The position numbers and the translations under genes are program-made. Of a stretch of 57,726 nt of DNA, positions 36,480 to 46,438 are shown piece by piece; position 1 is the first letter of the stretch, and every line of letters starts with the position of its first letter. The notes under the pieces were generated by a model. It saw only the letters and a list, made by a program, of their open reading frames with translations, searched no databases and was not told the origin of the DNA. Origin of the DNA: Cloacimonetes bacterium UBA3541 (GTDB taxonomy: Bacteria > Cloacimonadota > Cloacimonadia > Cloacimonadales > Cloacimonadaceae). The DNA is taken from assembly GCA_002376725.1 (NCBI GenBank), contig DFOM01000040.1:1-57726 (forward strand), written 5' to 3'.

Positions 36480-37493
36480 TTAGTCAATTTCATAAATAAG
36501 AATCCCTTCATCCCTTGCTGCTACTATAAGCAGATTATCGTAGAACTTAGCATTATTAGTATATCCAGCAGAAGTAATATTTTGTTTCAGTATAGGATGT
36601 GACGGGCTGGATATATTAAACAGATATATTCCACCTCCACCAGAACTGACTACTGCATAATTATCTTTTACATCAATGGAAGTAGCATAACCTGTAGTAT
36701 CAAAATTGCTCATCAAAAGCGGTTCAGTTTTATCCGCAATATTTACGATAGTAAAACCTCCCTGTCGGCAGGCAAGATATGCATAATTCCCAACGACCTT
36801 AACTTTTAGTGCTTCTCCCGGAACAGCTATTTCACTTATCAATTCTAAACTATTGCGATCATATATCATTAAACCTCTCTGTTGAGCTGCTATATAGACA
36901 TATCCCTCATCTAAATCAATACCGGATGCAGATGCAGGAGGATATATACTGAAAGTGCTACCTAACCATAACTCCCCATTATAGGTTCCATAATGGACAT
37001 TACGTCCTGCACAATAGATTATTTCTATCACATTCTCATCTGTTGGATTAACAATCTTCTGCACTTTCATATCCTGAATATCTTGAGTTGCACCTGTGAT
37101 TGAATCTATAACTCGCAAGCTATCCAAATTACTATTATCTACTATCTCTATCTTATCAGTAGCATCTGTCTCATTCAAGAATAAACGGTTGTATTCTCCC
37201 ACGACACCAATCTTTCGGATCTTAAACAAAGGAACAACCGATTCATCAGAACTGGATAGTTCTGTAACCCATTTCTGACTATAGTTTGCACAGTTAATTA
37301 TTGATATCCCACCTTGGTCAAGTGCTACATATATATTATCAGCATCAAAAGCAATGTCTAACGGATCTCCCACAACTTGAATTTGCCTTTGGAAAGTTAA
37401 TATATCCTCGTTCTGCCAAGGAGTATTCCGCTTGGCACATCCTGCTAATAAAAGCACAAGTAGGGCAGTTATCAATATAATATGCTTCTTCAT
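36480..37493 (-). CDS. Lipoprotein with LVIVD-type beta-propeller repeats
   Basis: A 337-residue lipoprotein. With the ATG at 37493 the protein begins MKKHIILITALLVLLLAGC, a clear lipobox with C19; AGAAGGG upstream supports this start over one 18 codons earlier. The rest is a series of LVIVD-like blades such as NIYVALDQGGISIIN, YVYIAAQQRGLMIYD, YAYLACRQGGFTIVN, YAVVSSGGGGIYLFN and LLIVAARDEGILIYE, predicting a beta-propeller on the envelope surface or in the periplasm. Function unknown; such propellers usually bind proteins or glycans. An in-frame sorting-domain remnant follows its stop. Confidence 0.8.
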   Translation of the reverse strand: MKKHIILITALLVLLLAGCAKRNTPWQNEDILTFQRQIQVVGDPLDIAFDADNIYVALDQGGISIINCANYSQKWVTELSSSDESVVPLFKIRKIGVVGEYNRLFLNETDATDKIEIVDNSNLDSLRVIDSITGATQDIQDMKVQKIVNPTDENVIEIIYCAGRNVHYGTYNGELWLGSTFSIYPPASASGIDLDEGYVYIAAQQRGLMIYDRNSLELISEIAVPGEALKVKVVGNYAYLACRQGGFTIVNIADKTEPLLMSNFDTTGYATSIDVKDNYAVVSSGGGGIYLFNISSPSHPILKQNITSAGYTNNAKFYDNLLIVAARDEGILIYEID

Positions 37494-37800
37494 TTTTAAA
37501 ATATTCCCTTCTTTCTTATTTTTAAAGATATAATTTAATAGATGCAAAAATTATTCCTCATTTGTATAATTATTCCTTCATTGATTTTTTAAACCGTCTT
37601 TACGGAAACTAGCTACTTAAAAATGGTTGAAGTAATCAGATTAACATCACTTCTAATAATATAAATCAGAAAGTAAAGATTCACAAACTTCTTTACTTCC
37701 TCATTAGTCCTAATTAAAATAGGTATATAACCTTACTCCTTGTACCTTCAGGAATATAATTTCTGTATTGTTCTTATTATTTTTACCTGTTTCAACTTGT
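37494..37800. other. 307-bp intergenic region between two leftward surface-protein genes
   Basis: Contains an 8-bp inverted repeat, AGTAAAGA (37672-37679) and TCTTTACT (37690-37697) with a 10-nt loop, followed on the minus strand by a broken T-rich stretch: a weak terminator candidate for the T9SS cargo gene upstream. The rest should hold the promoter of the lipoprotein gene, but I cannot assign one. No coding remnant was found here. Confidence 0.4.
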
Positions 37801-39753
37801 TCATTTAATACAAATTCCCTTAAGTACTCGTACTTCAGAACTCGTTTCCAGGCGTATAAAATAGATACCATTAGAAAAAACATTTAATTCCACACCTAGC
37901 TTTAAATTATAATTTCCTGCCGATGGATTTAACTCCCATTCTTTAATTTTTTGTCCCTTGAGATTATAAATGTCAATTTTGGCATAAGCTTCATTTTTAG
38001 GATTATTCCATTGTAAGATAATGTCATCTCGGAAAGGATTGGGATAAAGACGAAAGGAACTCTTAATTGTTGGGGCTAAATTATCATCATTGCTCACAAT
38101 TTGAATATTTACGGTATTACTGGGTTCAGAATAGTGTTCTCCATAGTGGGCAATTACATAAAAGCTATAATAACCATCAGGAAAACCAGAATATTCATAA
38201 TTTAAAGTATCCCCACTTACTTGCTGACTGAATTCGTTATTAATATAAATATAGTAGCTATCAGGTATTAGGTAGAGAGAAGGTGCAGACCAACTAAGAT
38301 AAATAATATCTGGAAAATTTAAAGTAGCATTAAGATTGACTGGAGCAGGATACTTCGTTCCTAGGCTGCCATCAGCGTTAAGTCTCATCGCATAAATATC
38401 CATATTATTATATCCTTGTTCCCAGGTAAGCACTGACCATTGATCAGGATGCATAGCAAGGTTATAATGATATTTTAGGTCGTTATTGCTACAAATTATA
38501 GTATCTTGAATCCAGCTCATAGTTCCTTCAGAAATCCAAGCTGAAGCGTAGATAGCTTCGTCAATTTCATATACGCAAACAGCTCCAGAATTAGTATAAT
38601 AGGCATCAATAGTAGTAACAGTAGTAGGTCCAATATTAATTATAATCTGACCAGTATTACCCCAGAGTTTGTTTCCATTATAATCAAGCAGTTGTCTTGC
38701 TAAACCGTAATTATTCTGACCGGCATCTGAGATAGAAGAAAAGATGTAAATATGCTGATTAGCCTCATCTATAGATATAATAGGATAATACTGTTGATTA
38801 TAAGGATCAATAATAGCCAGAACCCCATTTTCCACCATTGTGATATTACCTTCAGAAGTGATGTGCTGGCAATAAATATCATTATCCCAATCTTGTTCTC
38901 TGTCTTCATACCAGGAAAGAACAGCACCTCCCATACCATCAGAAACAAAAGGTATGAGTTGTTCCCAGGCAGTAATACCACCTGCATTTGTAATGGTTGA
39001 TTCCCAAAGTAAAGTCCCTTCAGCAGTAAGCTTTTGGACAAATATATGACGATTAGGTGCCCAGAAAGGACCTGAGTCCTGATAATACTTTAGAAGGATA
39101 TTATTATTATCGGATTGTATTATCTGAGGCCAGGTGCAATTACCTTCGGTGTAAGATAAAATAATTCCATCTTCTCCCCAAAGCTTCTGTCCACTACTGT
39201 TTAATCTATTGATTACAACAGAAGTAGTTGTCCCTAATTTTTGCCAGGCAATATAAATACTATTATCGGAAGCATAAAATACGGTCGGAGAAAGATTGCT
39301 AACCTCTGTGCTGGTATCATTGGATAACATTATACCATCAGCGCCCCAGAGAAATTCTCCATCTTGACTAATTTTATATGCTACTATATTGTGCACCTCA
39401 GAATTACGAATATCCTGGAATACAATGATAGCATTCCCTTGATCATCCGTTGTCATACCATATTCGGTAAAGCTGGTAGCTTGAGGATGATTACTTATTA
39501 ATAAACCATCTGGATTTGCCCATAACGGATTTCCATCAAAATTAAGAAGATTTAAATAAACCTTATAACCTCCATTATTATTATCAAATCGGGAGATATA
39601 AGTATTCCCGTTTCTGGTAATGGCAACCTTAGGGAGCACCTGCTCAGAAGCAAAACCTGCAATTAAATTTGGTTCATTTGGATTCTCACTCCAATCTGCT
39701 AAAACCAGAGAAAAACTTAAATGCATAATGACGATAAGTAATGCTTTTCTCAT
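37801..39753 (-). CDS. Secreted repeat protein with FN3-like domain and T9SS type A sorting domain
   Basis: A 650-residue cargo protein. It has a signal peptide (MRKALLIVIMHLSFSLVLA), then about 440 residues with a recurring motif around G-x-x-LWG-x-DGI (FLWGADGIMLS, KLWGEDGIILS, NKLWGNTGQIII), suggesting a beta-propeller or beta-repeat. A fibronectin-III-like segment follows (about 455-550; PAPVNLNATLNFPDIIYLSW). The last 75 residues are a type A T9SS sorting domain: YPNPFRDDIILQW, IYNLKGQKIKEW, NGIYFIRLETSS and a basic end. It would be exported by Sec and then secreted through the SprA translocon. AAGAAGG before the ATG supports the start. Confidence 0.88.
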   Translation of the reverse strand: MRKALLIVIMHLSFSLVLADWSENPNEPNLIAGFASEQVLPKVAITRNGNTYISRFDNNNGGYKVYLNLLNFDGNPLWANPDGLLISNHPQATSFTEYGMTTDDQGNAIIVFQDIRNSEVHNIVAYKISQDGEFLWGADGIMLSNDTSTEVSNLSPTVFYASDNSIYIAWQKLGTTTSVVINRLNSSGQKLWGEDGIILSYTEGNCTWPQIIQSDNNNILLKYYQDSGPFWAPNRHIFVQKLTAEGTLLWESTITNAGGITAWEQLIPFVSDGMGGAVLSWYEDREQDWDNDIYCQHITSEGNITMVENGVLAIIDPYNQQYYPIISIDEANQHIYIFSSISDAGQNNYGLARQLLDYNGNKLWGNTGQIIINIGPTTVTTIDAYYTNSGAVCVYEIDEAIYASAWISEGTMSWIQDTIICSNNDLKYHYNLAMHPDQWSVLTWEQGYNNMDIYAMRLNADGSLGTKYPAPVNLNATLNFPDIIYLSWSAPSLYLIPDSYYIYINNEFSQQVSGDTLNYEYSGFPDGYYSFYVIAHYGEHYSEPSNTVNIQIVSNDDNLAPTIKSSFRLYPNPFRDDIILQWNNPKNEAYAKIDIYNLKGQKIKEWELNPSAGNYNLKLGVELNVFSNGIYFIRLETSSEVRVLKGICIK

Positions 39754-40108
39754 TTCATACCTTCTTTTAACCTTATTTGCTGGTTATCTTCTTATTTTAT
39801 AGTATCATCTTCCAATTAAATCTGTCAATAAGAAAAATTATATTATATTTCATCTTAGCTAAATAAGGTTATTTTTTAGTTCAATCTTATCTTTTTCATT
39901 TGAACCGCCTGTGGTTTATCATTGTAGAAATACTGAGTTCATTTTATTATAATCTACAATTCATATTTTTTAGTATGCCTTTATCTATATATTTATTGAT
40001 ATTTCAAGGAATAACGACCTTCCAAATTTAATTTTCCCTTGACAATCAATATCTTATCTTTATTGTAGTATATTAATTATGATTTTAAAGGGGTGTTAAT
40101 CTGAGGTA
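39754..40108. other. 355-bp divergent intergenic region
   Basis: Lies between the leftward T9SS cargo gene and the rightward TPR lipoprotein. The right end holds a good promoter (listed separately) and AAAGGGG. The left two thirds are AT-rich and presumably include the cargo gene's promoter, but no convincing hexamers were seen. No coding remnant or repeat found. Confidence 0.4.
40039..40066 (+). promoter_or_regulatory. Sigma-70-like promoter for the TPR lipoprotein gene
   Basis: TTGACA (40039-40044) and TATTGT (40061-40066) with a 16-bp spacer; the ATG lies about 43 bp further on. Confidence 0.55.
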
Positions 40109-41395
40109 ATGAATGGTATCTTAAAGAAAATCACTACCTTATTGATAGTGGGGATTTCATTATTAATGATTTCTTGTAGCACGACGGGACGCCTATATAA
40201 AGCTTCCTTGGAATATTTTAATAGTGGCAATTATGAAGCTGCTCTGGAAACTGGAAAACAAATACTAGAATTGAAACCGAAAGATAAGAAAGCTCAGGAA
40301 CTTATTCAAAAATCATATCTTCAGCTGGTTGAAGAAACACAAGCAAGAATAAATCAGCTAGAAGCTGAAGCTCCACCTGATATGTGGGATCAATTGGTTA
40401 GAGAATATACTCTTTTAATTGAATATCAAAATAGGATAAAACCTGTTAATTTTTCTCGCCTTGATAAAGAAGAAAGAGCTTTTTTAATGAGTATTCAGGA
40501 TTATAGTGCAAGATTATCTATCTGTAAATATCAAGCTGCAAGAATACATTTTCAAAACGGACAGCAGTTAATGCAAAGCAGTAAAGATCCTGATGTTCAA
40601 TGGGAAGCAGCTCAAGAATTTAAACTTGCTATGGAATTTGTCCCTGATTATCCCAATGCCGCTAATTTATATGCTTTAGCCAGAAAAAACTCTATTAAAA
40701 TGGTCGCTATAAAAGAATTTCAAGATAAATCTGGAACAGCTAAAAGTTATGGCAGTTTAGGTGAAATCATTTCTTCTTCCATTACTAATAAATTAATTCT
40801 GGATTCTCTAGCTTGCCAATTTATAAATATCATTAATACTGAATATCTCAATAACTCAATTAATGTAGAACAAGAAATGATAAATCTTCCTGCTGATTCG
40901 TTATTTGAACCAAATTCCTTACCAAAATCCATAGAACAACCATTTTTCCATAATATAATAGAAGGAAAAATCCTCCAGATTAATTATATCCCTCCTCAAA
41001 CTACTTCTGTAGAATTGAAAGATAGTCCAAGTACAAAACAGCAAAAACCAGCAACCTCCAAAAAAAAGAGTAAAAATAATGCTAAGGATTCCTATTGTAC
41101 CTATCAAAAATTTATTAAGACTTCTTCTTTAAAGATTATTTCCACCTACTATATTATTGATGCTGAAAATGGGAAAGTAGAATATACTGACTCTGCTACT
41201 GGTTACTATGATTGGAAAGATGAGTGGGGTAAACTTATTAGCGGTGATGAGCAAAATTTAACGGATACTACTCGTGCCCTTATTCAAAAACCTGAACCCA
41301 TCCCTCCTTCTGAACTAGATATGTTAAATTATGCCCTTGCCGAACTGAGCGATGAAATTGTTCTTAAGCTGAAAGAATATTTCATTAAATATTAA
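40109..41395 (+). CDS. TPR-containing lipoprotein with CsgG-like middle region
   Basis: A 428-residue lipoprotein with a lipobox ending at C23 (LLMISCSTTG). Residues 27-60 form a TPR (YFNSGNYEAALETGKQILEL), followed by helical repeats to about 195. The segment MVAIKEFQDKSGTAKSYGSL plus EIISSSITNKL (about 198-230) resembles the start of CsgG/curli-assembly-like domains, with a low-complexity Lys/Ser insert near 305. It likely works at the periplasmic side of an outer membrane; exact role unknown. It is preceded by its own promoter and followed by a 144-bp gap. Confidence 0.65.
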   Translation: MNGILKKITTLLIVGISLLMISCSTTGRLYKASLEYFNSGNYEAALETGKQILELKPKDKKAQELIQKSYLQLVEETQARINQLEAEAPPDMWDQLVREYTLLIEYQNRIKPVNFSRLDKEERAFLMSIQDYSARLSICKYQAARIHFQNGQQLMQSSKDPDVQWEAAQEFKLAMEFVPDYPNAANLYALARKNSIKMVAIKEFQDKSGTAKSYGSLGEIISSSITNKLILDSLACQFINIINTEYLNNSINVEQEMINLPADSLFEPNSLPKSIEQPFFHNIIEGKILQINYIPPQTTSVELKDSPSTKQQKPATSKKKSKNNAKDSYCTYQKFIKTSSLKIISTYYIIDAENGKVEYTDSATGYYDWKDEWGKLISGDEQNLTDTTRALIQKPEPIPPSELDMLNYALAELSDEIVLKLKEYFIKY

Positions 41396-41539
41396 ATTTC
41401 TTGTTGTATCAAATTAATGGCAAATTTATTAAAATTACTGAGCATAACCCTATAAATGAACGAATATAAGTTAAAAGAATTGACAGAGCTCCATAATTCA
41501 AAAATAAGGAAAAAAATAATATTTTACTAGGAGAAATAA

Positions 41540-42490
41540 ATGAAAAACATCCTCGTTCTTGGTTCAGCTGGACAAATTGGCTCTGAGCTGGTTCCCTATC
41601 TTCGTAACCTTTATGGAAATAATAATGTTGTTGCTACCTATCATCGTCACCCTCTTATTCCAGAAATAAGAGATAGTGGACCCTGTGAAAATATTGATAC
41701 TTTGGAACCTGATAAAGTTATGGATGTGGTTAAGAAATATCATATAGATACGATTATAAATTTGGTGGCGGTACTTTCTGCAGTGGGTGAATCCAAACCG
41801 ACCTTAGCCTGGAAAATCAATATGGATAGTATGTTAAATGTTCTGGAAATAGCTAAGGAAGCACATTGTGCTGTATTCATACCTTCTTCTATTGGTGCTT
41901 TTGGTCCCACTACACCTCATAATAATACTCCTCAGGATACTATTATGCGTCCTACTACTATCTATGGAATATCCAAGGTCGCGGCAGAACTCTTAGGAGA
42001 TTATTATTTTCTGAAATATGGAGTTGATGCTCGTGGCTTAAGGTATCCAGGTATTATATCCAATGTTACACTTCCTGGAGGTGGAACAACGGATTACGCT
42101 GTAGAAATATATTACGAAGCTATCAAACATAAAAGTTATGTCTGTTACCTCAAAGCTGGCACTTTTCTGGATATGATGTATATGCCTGACGCTTTAAGGG
42201 CTCTGGTTGATTTGATGGAAGCTGATCCTTCTAGATTGAAGCACCGTAATTGTTTCAATGTGACTTCAATGAGTTTTGACCCGGAAATGATAGCTGCAGA
42301 GATTAAAAAGCACATTCCTGAATTTCATATGGAATACCAGATAGACCCTGTCAAACAAGCTATTGCTGATAGCTGGCCTAATCGTATGGATGATAGTGCG
42401 GCAAGAGAAGAATGGGGCTGGAAACCTGAATATGATTTATCTTCTATGACTGAGGATATGCTTCGTGTCCTCTCAGCTAAGCTTTCCTGA
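41540..42490 (+). CDS. L-threonine 3-dehydrogenase, short-chain dehydrogenase type
   Basis: Oxidises threonine to 2-amino-3-oxobutyrate with NAD+. The 316 residues carry the Rossmann motif GSAGQIGSE, catalytic SSIGAFGP and YGISK, and the LPGGGTTDYAVEIYYEA and MMYMPDALRA segments that distinguish the epimerase-like threonine dehydrogenases (as in Flavobacterium and trypanosomes) from the zinc-dependent type. No 2-amino-3-ketobutyrate CoA ligase gene is in the window. TAGGAG lies before the ATG. It overlaps the next gene by one base. Confidence 0.88.
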   Translation: MKNILVLGSAGQIGSELVPYLRNLYGNNNVVATYHRHPLIPEIRDSGPCENIDTLEPDKVMDVVKKYHIDTIINLVAVLSAVGESKPTLAWKINMDSMLNVLEIAKEAHCAVFIPSSIGAFGPTTPHNNTPQDTIMRPTTIYGISKVAAELLGDYYFLKYGVDARGLRYPGIISNVTLPGGGTTDYAVEIYYEAIKHKSYVCYLKAGTFLDMMYMPDALRALVDLMEADPSRLKHRNCFNVTSMSFDPEMIAAEIKKHIPEFHMEYQIDPVKQAIADSWPNRMDDSAAREEWGWKPEYDLSSMTEDMLRVLSAKLS

Positions 42491-43482
42491 TGATGTTAAA
42501 AATTGGCTTGGTCGGAGTAGGGCATTTAGGAAGATTCCATGCAGAAAAGTTAAAAGCTAATTCGCTTTGTCAGCTAGTTGGCATCTATGACTCCAATCCT
42601 GAGCGTTGTAAATTAGTGGCGGAAGAATTTAACTTAGTTCCCTACCCTGGATATGAAGAACTACTTCAGGATGTGGAAGCAGTAGATATAGCAGCTACCA
42701 CTTCTTCCCATTATGAACTGGCAAAAGCTGCACTGGAGCAGGGTAAACATATATTTATTGAAAAACCTATAACCTCAGAATTATGGCAGGCTGAAGAACT
42801 GGTTAATTTAGCTAATCAAAAGGGATTAAAGATTCAAGTTGGACATATTGAACGTTTCAATCCCGTAACTCTGATGGTTGAGAATTTGATAGAAGACCCC
42901 CTTTTCATAGAATCGCATCGTATTTCTTCTTTTCAACCTCGGGGAACAGATGTCCCTGTAGTCCTGGATTTGATGATTCACGATATTGACCTTATTCTAG
43001 ACTTTGTTCAAGGTCCTGTAAAACAAATATATGCTAATGGAGTGGGAATCTTTACTCCCAGCATTGATATTGCTAATGCTCGGATTGAATTTGAAAATGG
43101 CTCTATTGCCAATGTGACCTCATCCAGGGTTTCCCTAAAACAAGAAAGGAAAATTCGCTTTTTCCAGAGTGATGCCTATATATCTCTGGATTTTATTGCT
43201 AAAGTAGCCTCTGTTACCAGAATTAATCCTGAAATGATGAAATTCATTCCCTTAATCTTACAAGGTAAGATGGATATCAAGCCAGAACAATTAGTTGAAA
43301 TTCAACGCCTGGACCTATCTAATTCCGAACAGGATGCCTTGGCTCTAGAACTAAATTCATTCATAGAGGCAGTTCTCTATAACAAAAAACCAATCGTTGA
43401 TGGTCAAGCTGGATATCGTGCATTAAAAGTAGCAATGCAGATTATGGATTGCATTAACCATCAACCTGAAACTCATATCTAA
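42490..43482 (+). CDS. Gfo/Idh/MocA-family oxidoreductase
   Basis: NAD(P)-dependent oxidoreductase of 330 residues. The N-terminal Rossmann motif is GLVGVGHLGRFHAEKL and the family motif IEKPIT is present, followed by GHIERFNPV and the C-terminal segment MIHDIDLILDFV. The pattern around GHIERFNP and RGTDVPVVLDLMIHDIDL resembles GnnA-type UDP-GlcNAc 3-dehydrogenases of amide-linked lipid A synthesis, but the partner aminotransferase (GnnB) is not next to it, so the substrate is uncertain. Two ATG codons in tandem (42490, 42493) are possible starts. Confidence 0.75.
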   Translation: MMLKIGLVGVGHLGRFHAEKLKANSLCQLVGIYDSNPERCKLVAEEFNLVPYPGYEELLQDVEAVDIAATTSSHYELAKAALEQGKHIFIEKPITSELWQAEELVNLANQKGLKIQVGHIERFNPVTLMVENLIEDPLFIESHRISSFQPRGTDVPVVLDLMIHDIDLILDFVQGPVKQIYANGVGIFTPSIDIANARIEFENGSIANVTSSRVSLKQERKIRFFQSDAYISLDFIAKVASVTRINPEMMKFIPLILQGKMDIKPEQLVEIQRLDLSNSEQDALALELNSFIEAVLYNKKPIVDGQAGYRALKVAMQIMDCINHQPETHI

Positions 43483-43490
43483 TAAAAACT

Positions 43491-44786
43491 ATGAAATACA
43501 TTTTAATAGCTGAAATCGCAGAACACCTTGAAGAGGAAATTGTCCTAAAAGGCTGGGTTCGTAATATCCGTCATAGCGGAAAACTTCTATTTATAATTCT
43601 TCGGGATGGAACTGGAGATGTTCAATGCGTAGCTTTTCAACCGGAGCTGGGAGAAGAAAAATTTGACCAAGCTAAACATCTTTCCCTGGAATCTTCTGTA
43701 ATTATCACCGGCAAAGTCAAACCTCATCCAAGGTTGGAAGGTCAATTTGAAGTAGCTGTATCAGATCTTTCTATTATCCAGATTGCAGAAGATTATCCAA
43801 TTGGGAAAAAAGAACACGGTGCAGATTTTCTCCTTTCTCATCGTCATCTCTGGATTCGTTCCTCAAAACAATGGGCTATACTTCGGATTCGTCATACCGT
43901 TTACTATGCTATATGTGATTTCTTGCATCAAAACCATTTCATTCGTTTTGATTCTCCTATACTTACACCTAATGCCTGTGAAGGAACTACTACCCTTTTT
44001 GAATTGCAATACTTTGATGAAGGTAAAGCTTATCTTTCACAATCCGGTCAACTCTATCTGGAAACAGGGATTATGAGTCTGGGAAGAGTTTATGACTTCG
44101 GTCCCGTTTTTCGGGCAGAACGCTCTAAAACCCGGAAACATCTTACGGAATTCTGGATGATGGATGCAGAAGCTGCCTTTATTGAACACGACGAGAATAT
44201 GCAACTTCAAGAAGAGCTAATCCGCTATGTTATCCGTATCGTTCTAAAAGAAAGAGATTTGGAACTAACTATTTTAGAAAGAGATAAAGAAGCTTTAAAA
44301 GCAGCTGACGCACCCTTTGGAAGAATGTCTCATTACGATGCTGTAGAATATCTTCGTTCAAAAGGGAGTGAGATCACCCATCAAAATGATCTGGGTGCCA
44401 TAGATGAGGTCCTTTTAACCGAAAACTCACCTGTCCCTATTTTTGTGGATCGCTGGCCTAAAGAGATTAAAGCTTTTTATATGAAACGTGACCCTGAAAA
44501 TCCTGATCTAGTGTTAGGAAGTGATTTAATCGCTCCAGAAGGCTTTGGAGAAATAATTGGAGGCTCACAGCGTGAGGATGATTATGACCTCTTACTGCAA
44601 AGAATGATAAATGAAAATATGCCAATTGAGGATTATCGCTGGTTTCTGGATCTGCGTAAATATGGCACTGTTCCACATAGTGGATTCGGAATAGGATTGG
44701 AAAGATTGGTTTGCTGGATTAGTGGAGTGCATCATATCCGGGAAACTATTCCTTTCCCTCGTATGATATATCGTATCTATCCTTAA
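43491..44786 (+). CDS. asnS: Asparagine--tRNA ligase
   Basis: Charges tRNA-Asn. The 431 residues begin with an OB-fold anticodon domain (VLKGWVRNIRHSGKLLFIILRDG), then the class IIb core: motif 2 FRAERSKTRKHLTEFWMMDAE, the GEIIGGSQRE loop and motif 3 GFGIGLERLVCWISG. FRAERSKTRKHLTEF fits AsnRS rather than AspRS. Its presence suggests direct asparaginylation. It begins 8 bp after the oxidoreductase gene. Confidence 0.93.
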   Translation: MKYILIAEIAEHLEEEIVLKGWVRNIRHSGKLLFIILRDGTGDVQCVAFQPELGEEKFDQAKHLSLESSVIITGKVKPHPRLEGQFEVAVSDLSIIQIAEDYPIGKKEHGADFLLSHRHLWIRSSKQWAILRIRHTVYYAICDFLHQNHFIRFDSPILTPNACEGTTTLFELQYFDEGKAYLSQSGQLYLETGIMSLGRVYDFGPVFRAERSKTRKHLTEFWMMDAEAAFIEHDENMQLQEELIRYVIRIVLKERDLELTILERDKEALKAADAPFGRMSHYDAVEYLRSKGSEITHQNDLGAIDEVLLTENSPVPIFVDRWPKEIKAFYMKRDPENPDLVLGSDLIAPEGFGEIIGGSQREDDYDLLLQRMINENMPIEDYRWFLDLRKYGTVPHSGFGIGLERLVCWISGVHHIRETIPFPRMIYRIYP

Positions 44787-44891
44787 AGCTGTTTTGTTGG
44801 TTAGTTAAATCAATCTTATAGAATAGGATTTATTCTTGAGAAGTGATTAATCTTGTTATTTTCAATAAAATAAAATAAATGGAGAAAAACA

Positions 44892-46103
44892 ATGCATTAC
44901 TCCGATTCGTTCTCTCGCATCACTCAGGTGATGAAATCCTCATTAATTCGTGAGTTAGTGGCTTCCACTAAGAACATTCCAGATTTAATTTCATTTGCTG
45001 GAGGGTTCCCTTCTCCTGCAACTTTTCCCTATCAACAATTAGCTTCACTCTTTGAAGAAGTGGTCAAAAATGAAGGTAGTGATGTCCTGCAATATGGAGC
45101 TAGTGAAGGTGATATTCTGCTTAAAGAACAACTTATGAAATGGGAAGGTTATGAACTAAAACCTGAAGAAATGGTTATTACTGTCGGTGCTACAAATGCT
45201 ATTTACTATTATACTAGATGTTTGATTAATCCTGGAGATGTCATCCTTTGTGAAGCACCTTCTTTTCTTGGAACTCTGGTCACCTTTGATGCTCTGGAGG
45301 CTGATTGCCAAAGCATTGCTATGGATGAAGAGGGTATCATTATGGATGAATTGAAAGACAAAGTTAGAACTCTGCGTCAACAAGGAAAAAACATTAAATT
45401 CCTCTATATTATACCCGATTTTCACAATCCTGCAGGAATAACCTATTCACTTAAGCGTAGGAAAGATATCATCCAGTACTGTATTGATAATGAAATCCCT
45501 ATCCTAGAAGATAATCCTTATTCCCGTTTGCGTTTTTATGGAGAATCTGTCCCCACCTTCTATCGTGTTGCTAAAACTGAATTTCATCCTACTGATATCG
45601 TTACTGAAGTCGTATCTTTTTCTAAAATTCTAGGTCCAGGACTTCGTATTGCTTATGCTAAAGGTGATAAAGAACTTATTGAAAAAATGGTCTCCTGGCA
45701 ACAAAAAGTGACTATTACACCTGATTGTGTTGCAGAACGCGTTGTTGCTCGTTTCCTGGAAAAAGGTCTAATGGAAGCCCATCTTAAGAATATCTGTGAA
45801 TACTATCGTCCCTACCTACAAAAAATGCTGGATGAACTGGAAAAACATATGCCATCATCAGTCCATTGGACAAAACCTGAAGGAGGAATATTTCTCTGGC
45901 TTACTCTTCCAGAAAATATTAATGCAGATGAACTCTTTATTGAAGCAAGTAAGCATAAAGTTTCTTTTATCCCTGGCTCAAAATTCTATCCAGAAGGACA
46001 GGAAAGGTTTAATACTCTTCGCTTAAACTTCACCTATTCTACCTTTGAACAAATTGAAAAAGGTGTCTGCTCTCTGGCTGAATTACTTAAAGCTAAATTA
46101 TAA
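44892..46103 (+). CDS. PLP-dependent aminotransferase of the 2-aminoadipate/MocR-like group
   Basis: Class I aminotransferase fold, 403 residues. Typical segments are ISFAGGFPSPATFP near the start, LQYGASEGDILLKEQL, the PLP-site PDFHNPAGITYSL, and the Schiff-base Lys in SFSKILGPGLRIAYA. This signature is shared by 2-aminoadipate and broad-range aromatic/branched-chain aminotransferases, so the substrate is not certain; amino-acid fermentation is a plausible setting. TGGAG precedes the ATG. Confidence 0.85.
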   Translation: MHYSDSFSRITQVMKSSLIRELVASTKNIPDLISFAGGFPSPATFPYQQLASLFEEVVKNEGSDVLQYGASEGDILLKEQLMKWEGYELKPEEMVITVGATNAIYYYTRCLINPGDVILCEAPSFLGTLVTFDALEADCQSIAMDEEGIIMDELKDKVRTLRQQGKNIKFLYIIPDFHNPAGITYSLKRRKDIIQYCIDNEIPILEDNPYSRLRFYGESVPTFYRVAKTEFHPTDIVTEVVSFSKILGPGLRIAYAKGDKELIEKMVSWQQKVTITPDCVAERVVARFLEKGLMEAHLKNICEYYRPYLQKMLDELEKHMPSSVHWTKPEGGIFLWLTLPENINADELFIEASKHKVSFIPGSKFYPEGQERFNTLRLNFTYSTFEQIEKGVCSLAELLKAKL

Positions 46104-46438
46104 TCTCACCTTTAAATTATGAAACAAACTGAGATCTTCATAATATGAGAAGCTCTCACTAACCTTATCTCTGATAGTTATACGATTAGAAAGATACTAA
46201 TTGAAATTAGAACATCATTTTTTTGATGACTGATTTCCTGCTCTATACTTTCTATTTTATAAAATTATCAGCCTGTATGATTTCTTTAGTATCTAAATAT
46301 TTAAGAAGAAGGTTGACAAAATATAAGGTTTTGCTTTAGAGTTATTTCATATTTACAGCAAAACCAATGTCAATTTCTGATGGTTAAAGAATAATTATTT
46401 CTTATACCTGAATTAATAATAAACCTAAGGAGGTTAGA
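46104..46438. other. 335-bp intergenic region upstream of sppA
   Basis: Contains a large nested inverted repeat (46313-46373, listed separately), a small CATC/GATG hairpin with a T-rich loop near 46213-46228, and at the right end a strong ribosome-binding site AAGGAGG for sppA. No coding remnant was recognised. Confidence 0.45.
46313..46373. repeat. Nested inverted repeat in the sppA upstream region
   Basis: GGTTTTGCT (46327-46335) and AGCAAAACC (46357-46365) are perfect 9-bp inverted copies with a 21-nt spacer; outside them TTGACA (46313-46318) pairs with TGTCAA (46368-46373). It could form a 61-nt hairpin in the sppA leader or be a regulator site. The outer TTGACA would also serve as a -35. 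No T-run follows. Confidence 0.6.
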
